In this document: piece after piece, positions 57,562 through 64,000 of the stretch
How the letters are laid out: each line of letters opens with the position of its first letter
Position numbering within the stretch: position 1 is the stretch's first letter
Assembly: GCF_009497775.1 (NCBI RefSeq)
Contig: NZ_CP031012.1
Coordinates: 3,189,235-3,253,234, forward strand
Direction of reading: 5' to 3'
DNA length: 64,000 bases
Source: Alcaligenes faecalis
GTDB lineage: Bacteria; Pseudomonadota; Gammaproteobacteria; Burkholderiales; Burkholderiaceae_B
The notes under the pieces: generated by a model
What the model was told of the DNA's origin: nothing
The model's database searches: none
The model's input: the letters and a program-made list of their open reading frames with translations, nothing else
Translations under genes and position numbers: made by a program

Positions 57562-58989
57562 ATGTCACTTACCGAACTTAGCGCCAGCGATCTGCTGGCA
57601 GGTCTGGAAAAAAGCCAGTTCAGCGCCCGCGAGATTGCCGACGAGCTGCTCAAACAATCACAAGAAATGGCCCATTTGGGCGGCCTGGCTCATTTGAATT
57701 CGGAGCTGTTTTACCAGCAGGCAGATCAGTCCGACGCGCGCCGCGCCCGTGGCGAGGCCCTGGCGCTGGACGGCGTGCCTTTGGTGATGAAAGACAATCT
57801 GAACACCACGGACATGCCCACCACATCCAGCACCGGCGCATTGCAAGGCCGCGTACCCTTGAAAGATGCGGATGTGGTCACACAATTGCGTAAAGCCGGT
57901 GCCGTGCTGCCCGCCAAGTCCGTGATGCACGAACTGGCTTTTGGCATTACGACCAATAACGCCACCACCGGCCCCAGTCGCAATCCGTATGACCCGAAAC
58001 GGATTCCCGGTGGCTCTTCCGGTGGCACTGCAACGGTTGTGGCGGCTCGTCAATTTCCAGCTGGTTTGGGCACGGATACCGGCGCTTCGGTGCGTCTGCC
58101 CGCAGCGCTTTGCGGCCTGTACGGTTTCCGTCCTACGGTGGGCCGATATTCGGGCCAGGGCATTGTGCCTTTGTCCCCTACCCGCGATACGGCTGGCCCC
58201 ATGACTCGTAGTCTGGCTGACATCAGCCTGCTGGACAGCCTGCTCTGCCAAAAAGCCCCATCCGTTATCGCCACTCCCTCCTTGAAAGAACTGCGTCTGG
58301 GCGTACCCCGTGACAGCTTCTGGAAAGAGATGGATGCCGGTGTGGCCGACGTCACCCTCGCATTTCTGGATGATTTGCAAAAAGCCGGTGTCACGCTGGT
58401 CGATGTAGATCTGTCCCCGGTGCTGAAAATCAATGCCCGCGTCGGCATGCCGATTGTGCTGTACGAGACCTTGCAAAACCTGCCTTTGTATCTGGCCGAG
58501 AACAAGTACAGCATTGGTCTGGACGAGCTGATTGCCGGTATTCACAGCTCGGACGTAAAAGAGATTTTTGATGCCATTACGGGCGACTACACCATCAGCC
58601 AGGAAGCCTACGAAGAAGCACTGAATGTAGACCGCCCCCTGATGCAGCAAGCCTATGCAGACCTGCTGCGCCAGTCCAATGTGGGTGGCTTGATCTTCCC
58701 GACCAGCCCGCTGACCGCCTGCCCGATTGGCGATGATGAAACCACCATGATGAACGGCAAGGCAGTGCCTACCTTCAACACCTATATCTCGCGTACTGAT
58801 GTGGGCTCGAACCTGGGTGCACCGGGTATCTCCCTGCCCATCGGCCTGTCGGGCGGTTTGCCGGTGGGCATGCTGATTGAAGCCGGTATCGGTGCGGATG
58901 ATCAGTTGCTGGCTCTGTGCCGCGCAATTGATCCTTTGTTGCCAGCTACACCTGCGCCGGATTTGAGCAAACGATCTAGCGCTGCCTGA
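57562..58989 (+). CDS. amidase (indoleacetamide/mandelamide hydrolase-like)
   Basis: 475 residues, amidase-signature family. Catalytic lysine in LVMKDN, the PGGSSGGTA loop and nucleophile serine in GTDTGASVRLPAALCG, where the usual TDTGGS reads TDTGAS. Hydrolyses an amide to acid and ammonia; closest feel is IaaH/MdlY-type enzymes. CAGGAGACC ribosome site. Confidence 0.88.
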   Translation: MSLTELSASDLLAGLEKSQFSAREIADELLKQSQEMAHLGGLAHLNSELFYQQADQSDARRARGEALALDGVPLVMKDNLNTTDMPTTSSTGALQGRVPLKDADVVTQLRKAGAVLPAKSVMHELAFGITTNNATTGPSRNPYDPKRIPGGSSGGTATVVAARQFPAGLGTDTGASVRLPAALCGLYGFRPTVGRYSGQGIVPLSPTRDTAGPMTRSLADISLLDSLLCQKAPSVIATPSLKELRLGVPRDSFWKEMDAGVADVTLAFLDDLQKAGVTLVDVDLSPVLKINARVGMPIVLYETLQNLPLYLAENKYSIGLDELIAGIHSSDVKEIFDAITGDYTISQEAYEEALNVDRPLMQQAYADLLRQSNVGGLIFPTSPLTACPIGDDETTMMNGKAVPTFNTYISRTDVGSNLGAPGISLPIGLSGGLPVGMLIEAGIGADDQLLALCRAIDPLLPATPAPDLSKRSSAA

Positions 58990-59075
58990 GACCTTGCTTT
59001 AGAACCAAGCAGACACACAGAACCGCGATTAAAAAGGCTTGAGCAGTTGGTTTTAACAACTCCACTAGCCCTATA

Positions 59076-59118
59076 CAAAAAACAGGCCGGACTCCTTTGG
59101 GAGCCGGCCTGTTTTTTC
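59076..59118. terminator. bidirectional terminator, amidase / TonB receptor
   Basis: AAAAAACAGGCCGG...CCGGCCTGTTTTTT, a long perfect stem with A-run and T-run, between convergent genes. Confidence 0.93.
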
Positions 59119-59172
59119 GCCATTAATGCAATATCAGGACGTAGACGGAACGACTGCTACTGATGTTCAGTA

Positions 59173-61653
59173 TCAGAAGCGCCCACGCAAGGTCAAGGTC
59201 GCGTTACGTGGTTCGCCATAGAAGCTGCCCCAGCCCGGCGCGCCAATAGTCTGGTAGTACTTCTTGTCGAACAGATTGTTGACGTTCAATGCGGCCGACC
59301 AGTTCTTGTCGAACTGATACCCCACCCGCGCATTCCATACAGCATAAGAAGCCTGCGCCACTCTCACGCCACGAGTTTCAGTATGGCTACCCGTCTGAAA
59401 GTTCACCCCGCCGCCCAGATTCCAGGCCGAGTAAGCGCCGGGCAATTGATAATCGGACCACAAACGGAACATATGCTTGGGCGTGAAGGTACGGCCAAAC
59501 GCAGTCGGTTGCACCTCGGTATCATCAAGGAACTTCAAGGTATTGAAGGTATAGCCAGCAAACAGCTGCCAGCCGGGGGCCAACTCGCCACTAATCTCGG
59601 CATCCACACCTTGACTGCGCACTTTACCGCTGGACAGATAGCACAGATTGCCTACCGAGCACTGGCTGACCATATCCTGCTGTGCACGGTTTTTCTGATC
59701 AATACGGAACAAGGCTACCGAAGCATTGACGCGTCCATCCATCAGTTCCCCTTTCAGACCCAGCTCGTAGTTCTTGCCCTGAATGGGATCAAGTACCTTG
59801 CCGGCAGCATCCAGAGAGTTTTGCGGCTGAAAAATCTCCGCGTAGCTGGTATAGACCGACCATTCAGGTGTGACATCGTAGATCAAGCCGCCATAAGGCG
59901 TGACCACGCCGCTTTCCTTGAACGGATCAGAGTAAGTCAGGCCCGTGTCGCGATAGCGGTTGGTATTTTCATACCAACTGACACGAGCCCCCGCCACCAG
60001 AGTCAAAGGCTCGGCCAGACTGAACCGACCTACCCCATACACGCCCTTTTGCTTCATCTTCACAATATTGGCATCACCGCGATAAGCGTTCTCGCGCAAC
60101 CAATCGTCTGAAGGCTCCGGTACATGGTGGTCCAGATTCCAGATATTCACCGACCGGCCCATGCGGGCCAGGGCAAAGTCACTCTTGCTGGTCAACTCGT
60201 TATAACTGGCACCAACGCTCAAGGAATGCTTGCGGCCCAGGGCTTCAAAAGCCCCGTTTACCTCCAGATCCAGCGCCTTGTTGCGTGTGGAGAAATCAAA
60301 CAGACCGGCATACATGGACAAGCCTTGGCCGGTCAGGGGATTTACCGCCCCCTCCAAAAAAGCATATTTGGAGTCGTTTGACTCTTCCGTGGTCGAACCG
60401 GTAAAACGCATCGACCAGTCTTCGTTGAAGCGATGCGCCAACTCTGCAAATGCCGAAGTCTGCGTGCTATTCCAACTATTCCAGTCCTGCCCCAAAGATA
60501 TGGAGCGCTTCAAGCCCAGATCTTCACCCGTGGAGGAATGCGGCAAACCATGAAAGAAGGGTGTGGCGCGCATCTTCTCATAGCTCAATCCACCTGTCAG
60601 CTTGGTACCCGGGCTGAAGTCATAACTGAGCACGCCATACAAAACGCCGGTCTTGCTGTCTGCCCCATCATAAAAATAGTCGTGCTGGTTGTGGCTGGCG
60701 ACGGCACGCCCTTTCAAGGCACCGTCCTCACTGAGCGGGCCAGTAACATCCAGATCGGCTCGGTAGTTATTCCACGAACCACCACTGACCAGCATGTCCA
60801 ACTGGTTTTCTGCCAGAGGACGCTTACGCACCAGATTCACCGCCGCACTGGGCGAGCCCGCACCTTGGAGCAAGCCTGTCGCACCACGGATGATCTCTAC
60901 CCGATCCAGCAGCACGGTATTGCTGGTGAAGCTATTGGCCTGTGGATAATAGAAAGCGCGATTAACACCATCAAACTGAAAGCTATCTACCTGAAACCCA
61001 CGCGAGAACACGTAGTTCCCGCCCATGGGGCTTTTATAAAGCGTCATGCCCGTGCTGTTGGCCAGCACATCATCCAGCGTGGTGGCATTTTGATCGTCCA
61101 TGCGCTGACGCGTCACCACCGTCACGGACTGCGGGATTTCTTTCAGGCTTTGCTGTCCTTTGCCTATGGTCACGGCGCGGGTGGTGTAGCTGCCCGAACC
61201 CTCTGTCGCGGCATCCCTGGCCCTACTTCTGACTTTTACCGATTCCAGCATGGACACGCCAGGTGCCTGCTGGGCGATACGACGCAGGTGATAGCCTTCG
61301 CCATTACTGTTCGCGACCGCTTGCAGGCCAGTCCCGCTCAACAAGATATCCAGCCCCTGCTCGGCGGTATATCGACCGCTTAGCCCTCGAGTCCTTACGC
61401 CACTGGTCAGATCCGGCGATGCAGCTACCGTTACTTTGGCAGCAAGGCCAAACTGTCCCAAAGCTGTATCCAGGGCTGCGGGCGCAATCGCAAAAACAAT
61501 GCCGCGCTCCGATGCTGCCTGCGCCCAGCTGGTAGCAGGCATGACAAGCGGAGCAGCAGCCATCGCAAGGCCTAGTGCCAGACGCAAATAAGTGGGCCGT
61601 ACTCTGGGGCTGGTAAAGACAGCAGGATGGGATGAGGACTGACTTGGAGGCAT
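59173..61653 (-). CDS. TonB-dependent siderophore receptor with signalling domain
   Basis: 826 residues. Signal peptide to about residue 45, an N-terminal STN (secretin/TonB) signalling domain (about 52-115), then plug domain (KEIPQSVTVVTRQRMDDQ) and a beta barrel ending in aromatic GRF. The STN domain contacts a FecR-like protein, here encoded next door, so uptake of its siderophore should induce its own gene. Ligand unknown. Confidence 0.93.
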   Translation of the reverse strand: MPPSQSSSHPAVFTSPRVRPTYLRLALGLAMAAAPLVMPATSWAQAASERGIVFAIAPAALDTALGQFGLAAKVTVAASPDLTSGVRTRGLSGRYTAEQGLDILLSGTGLQAVANSNGEGYHLRRIAQQAPGVSMLESVKVRSRARDAATEGSGSYTTRAVTIGKGQQSLKEIPQSVTVVTRQRMDDQNATTLDDVLANSTGMTLYKSPMGGNYVFSRGFQVDSFQFDGVNRAFYYPQANSFTSNTVLLDRVEIIRGATGLLQGAGSPSAAVNLVRKRPLAENQLDMLVSGGSWNNYRADLDVTGPLSEDGALKGRAVASHNQHDYFYDGADSKTGVLYGVLSYDFSPGTKLTGGLSYEKMRATPFFHGLPHSSTGEDLGLKRSISLGQDWNSWNSTQTSAFAELAHRFNEDWSMRFTGSTTEESNDSKYAFLEGAVNPLTGQGLSMYAGLFDFSTRNKALDLEVNGAFEALGRKHSLSVGASYNELTSKSDFALARMGRSVNIWNLDHHVPEPSDDWLRENAYRGDANIVKMKQKGVYGVGRFSLAEPLTLVAGARVSWYENTNRYRDTGLTYSDPFKESGVVTPYGGLIYDVTPEWSVYTSYAEIFQPQNSLDAAGKVLDPIQGKNYELGLKGELMDGRVNASVALFRIDQKNRAQQDMVSQCSVGNLCYLSSGKVRSQGVDAEISGELAPGWQLFAGYTFNTLKFLDDTEVQPTAFGRTFTPKHMFRLWSDYQLPGAYSAWNLGGGVNFQTGSHTETRGVRVAQASYAVWNARVGYQFDKNWSAALNVNNLFDKKYYQTIGAPGWGSFYGEPRNATLTLRGRF

Positions 61654-61789
61654 GACTGAAATTCCTGGTTCGTCGAATAAAAGGATTAAACCCCTGGCGC
61701 CTCGGGGTCTATCACTATGTCTAACGAAGCAGAATCAGGAATCTTCGCAGCAGTTACAAATTAGTTTCGGTAAAGGGCGAAGGCAGTCA

Positions 61790-62773
61790 TCAAGCCTGCC
61801 CCACGCTGACCCAATAACGGGTGCGATAGCGCAACTGCAACTTCAGAACATCGGCCAGTACTTCCAGAGCCTTGTCGGTGTCATCAATACGGAAGGCACC
61901 CGTGACGGTCAGATGAGCGACCTCGGGATCACAACGCAGAACACCGGGGCGATAACGGCTTAGCTCTTGCAGGAACAGATCCAGACGCATGCGATTGGCC
62001 ACCAACATGCCTTGCGTCCAGGACGGCTCTGCATCTTGCAGCGGCTGAGGCGATGACATGCTGTGTCGACCGAACTCAATCTGCTCACCCGCGTGCAAGA
62101 CCTGCGAAGCGGATGCGCTATCTGCAGGCTCCACCCGCACCGCCCCCTCAAAAACCGCCAGCCGTGTTGCAGCCGCCTCATCATCCATCTGCCGCACCGT
62201 AAAGCGCGTACCTAAGGCTGTCAGCAAACCATTGGGAGTTTCAACCGTGAAGGGACGCGCAGCCAGATCCTTTGCTGTGGAAATCAGGATTTCGCCACGA
62301 CGCAGGTGAATGTGACGCTGTTGCGCGTCGTAGCGCAACTTCACGACGGAACCTGTATTCATCGTCAGCACCGTACCGTCCGGCAAGCTCACAACCCGCT
62401 GCTCACCAGTCGCTGTGCGATACACGTCTGCGCTATCAAACAGACCCTCGTGCAATCCGAGCCAGCCCAAGGAGCCAGCGGCCACGCCGCCCAACATCCA
62501 TTTCATGACATGACGACGTGAACGGCGTTCGCAATAACGCAAGATAGTTTGCCCCGCGACAGGCGCAGCGGCGGAGCCACCAATCGCAGCATTCAAATTC
62601 TGGCTGATTCCCTGCAGGCGCTGCCATGCAAGTTCATGACGGGCATCCGCTTGTCGCCATTGCTGACAGGCTTGCTCCATGGAAGCATCCGGCCCATCCC
62701 CAAGCCGCATCATCCACTGCGCAGCCTGTTCAATAATGTCGGGATGCAAGGCCTCGGGACGGGACGTACTCAT
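61790..62773 (-). CDS. FecR-family anti-sigma/signal transducer
   Basis: 327 residues from ATG 62773, which overlaps the sigma-factor stop; the longer frame lies inside the sigma gene. N-terminal anti-sigma domain (WMMRLGDGPDASMEQACQQW), one membrane segment (about 98-115) and a periplasmic FecR domain (TGEQRVVSLPDGTVLTMNT). Relays receptor signal to the sigma factor. Confidence 0.93.
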   Translation of the reverse strand: MSTSRPEALHPDIIEQAAQWMMRLGDGPDASMEQACQQWRQADARHELAWQRLQGISQNLNAAIGGSAAAPVAGQTILRYCERRSRRHVMKWMLGGVAAGSLGWLGLHEGLFDSADVYRTATGEQRVVSLPDGTVLTMNTGSVVKLRYDAQQRHIHLRRGEILISTAKDLAARPFTVETPNGLLTALGTRFTVRQMDDEAAATRLAVFEGAVRVEPADSASASQVLHAGEQIEFGRHSMSSPQPLQDAEPSWTQGMLVANRMRLDLFLQELSRYRPGVLRCDPEVAHLTVTGAFRIDDTDKALEVLADVLKLQLRYRTRYWVSVGQA

Positions 62774-63294
62774 GCGTATAGCACCGCATAGCAATACTGC
62801 CAGGCCTTGACCATATCGCGCTGCACGGACTGCACTGAAATCCCCAGTGTCTGCGCCACTTGCTGATACGCCAGCCCTTCTACTTGCACCAGCACAAACA
62901 CCTTGCGCACCCGTGCGGGCAACTGCTCCATCATGCGGCACACCGAATCCAGCGCTTCCACCACCAGAGCATGGGTCTCCGGACTGGGCTCCACTTCCAC
63001 ACTACGTGCAGCCAGAGTTTCCAGATAAGCCTGCTCAATAGCCTGCCTGCGCCACTGATCGATCAGCAAACGCTTGGCTACCGTCGTCAGAAATCCACGA
63101 GGTTCGGAAAATACAGCGGTGGATTGACTGCGGATTACCCTCTCGAAGGTGTCATGCGCCAGATCAGCAGCATGGTCCGTATTGCCGCTAAGCCGACGAC
63201 GCAACATCTGCACCAGCCAGCCGTGATGCTCACGGTACAGGCTGACAAACTCGTCAGAAGAAGCGAAATCGGAAGGGCCGGAGGTCGGGCTCAT
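62770..63294 (-). CDS. FecI-like extracytoplasmic-function sigma factor
   Basis: 174 residues. Sigma-70 region 2 (DHAADLAHDTFERVI) and region 4 (EGLAYQQVAQTLGISVQSVQ). Directs transcription of the receptor gene. First gene of the FecI-FecR-receptor set, with a Fur-like site upstream. Confidence 0.93.
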   Translation of the reverse strand: MSPTSGPSDFASSDEFVSLYREHHGWLVQMLRRRLSGNTDHAADLAHDTFERVIRSQSTAVFSEPRGFLTTVAKRLLIDQWRRQAIEQAYLETLAARSVEVEPSPETHALVVEALDSVCRMMEQLPARVRKVFVLVQVEGLAYQQVAQTLGISVQSVQRDMVKAWQYCYAVLYA

Positions 63295-63307
63295 TCAAAC
63301 AGTAATG

Positions 63308-63335
63308 GGAATGATTTCTAATTAAGATTCGCATT
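63308..63335 (-). promoter_or_regulatory. candidate Fur box upstream of fecI-like gene
   Basis: GAATGATTTCTAATTAAGATTC, a 22-bp imperfect dyad resembling the Fur consensus, 14 bases before the sigma-factor start. Fits iron repression of fecI-like genes. Confidence 0.5.
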
Positions 63336-63463
63336 GTACCTGTACTCGGAAAAAGGCGAACTTGGAAAATCAAACCAGACACTGTTTTTAAATACAGCAT
63401 AAAATAGCAGGCCAAAAATCCCGCCTGCGCGGCAACACCACAACGTCACAGCAAGAACACACC

Positions 63464-63997
63464 ATGAACACACAGATTCTTTTATTGCGTGGCGTCATGC
63501 CTACCGGCAAAAACAAAGTACTGATGGCACCGCTACGGGCGGCTTTGGAAGCGGCGGGTTTGCGGGACGTCAGAACCTATATTCAAAGCGGCAATGCCAT
63601 TGTGTCCACGGAGCTTGAGCAGCCGGAACTGGAGCAACTAGTTCATCACGCCATCAAGGAAAACCTGGGCGGGGATATTCAGGTGATTGCCCGGACACCA
63701 GCCTATTTCATGCAGGTCATGGCGAACAATCCCTTCAAGGACCAGCCCTCCAGCCAACTGTATTTCACCTTGCTGCGTTCACCGGCAGACAGCGCACTAC
63801 TGCATGCCTTCCTCGCCCTGGAACACGCGCCGGATCAGGTGCGCGTCATTGATGACATCGCCTATATCCTGTGCGCAACCCGGTATCGAGACCTGAAAGC
63901 GAACAATAATTTCATCGAGAAAAAGCTCAAGGTCGTTGCCACTACGCGTAACTTCAACACGATGAGCAAGCTGATTGCCTTGAGTACGGGGAATTAG
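63464..63997 (+). CDS. DUF1697 domain protein
   Basis: 177 residues, beginning MNTQILLLRGVMPTGKNKV with TYIQSGNAIV, the DUF1697 hallmarks. Soluble, unknown function. Complete; stop three bases before the window end. Confidence 0.9.
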   Translation: MNTQILLLRGVMPTGKNKVLMAPLRAALEAAGLRDVRTYIQSGNAIVSTELEQPELEQLVHHAIKENLGGDIQVIARTPAYFMQVMANNPFKDQPSSQLYFTLLRSPADSALLHAFLALEHAPDQVRVIDDIAYILCATRYRDLKANNNFIEKKLKVVATTRNFNTMSKLIALSTGN

Positions 63998-64000
63998 GCA

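Overview
The window looks like a chromosomal segment of a betaproteobacterium of the family Alcaligenaceae, probably Alcaligenes or a close relative. The evidence is the 16S-tRNA-Ile-tRNA-Ala order, the zapA-6S RNA linkage, the rppH/proS divergent pair, the ybgC-tolQRAB-pal-cpoB operon, Tct/TctDE systems and a moderately high GC content. The species is inferred by eye from family-level patterns, not from a search.

Layout. 1-2.4 kb: start of an rRNA operon on the minus strand with boxA and two promoter-like sites. 2.4-3.6 kb: a gene-free stretch with a tetranucleotide repeat, six TCTATATAGA-type palindromes and a 235-base structured element (copy A). 3.6-5.9 kb: a sulfur-import operon (periplasmic rhodanese, YeeE/TsuA-like transporter and a 54-residue small protein). 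6-9.9 kb: gate-domain membrane protein, msrA with a small cytochrome c, lgt, 6S RNA, zapA and a coiled-coil gene. 10.2-20.8 kb: tctBA, an FAD oxidoreductase, a three-gene ABC importer, a beta-hydroxyacid dehydrogenase and a TctDE-like two-component system. 20.8-28.7 kb: rppH, proS and the Tol-Pal operon. 28.8-39.2 kb: hydrolase, copper chaperone, thioesterase, MATE pump, a BMP-type nucleoside/purine-like ABC importer, a YqaE-like peptide, meso-diaminopimelate dehydrogenase and a LysE exporter. 39.4-46.6 kb: acetyl-CoA hydrolase/CoA-transferase with a divergent LysR, structured copy B with an adjacent half copy, ahpC/ahpF under a clear OxyR site, and a MocR regulator. 46.7-53.7 kb: DMT transporter, cysHDN sulfate assimilation, pta-ackA and DUF1348. 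53.7-64 kb: LysR/pirin, structured copy C, a GGDEF enzyme, an amidase, a FecI-FecR-TonB-receptor iron system and DUF1697.

The most interesting observation is a family of large, nested-hairpin elements. There are three full copies (A 235, B 234 and C 231 bases) and one half copy, all intergenic. The copies share the same seven-helix plan and the same short unpaired motifs. Several of their helix sequences differ completely, yet each helix remains complementary within its own copy. This is the pattern expected for a structured RNA or a single-stranded-DNA-acting element, or for palindrome arms corrected against each other. I do not recognise it as a named family.

Sulfur is a second theme: thiosulfate-type import at 3.6 kb and sulfate activation/reduction at 47.8 kb. 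Acetate/CoA metabolism is a third: CoA-transferase at 39.4 kb and pta-ackA at 50.8 kb.
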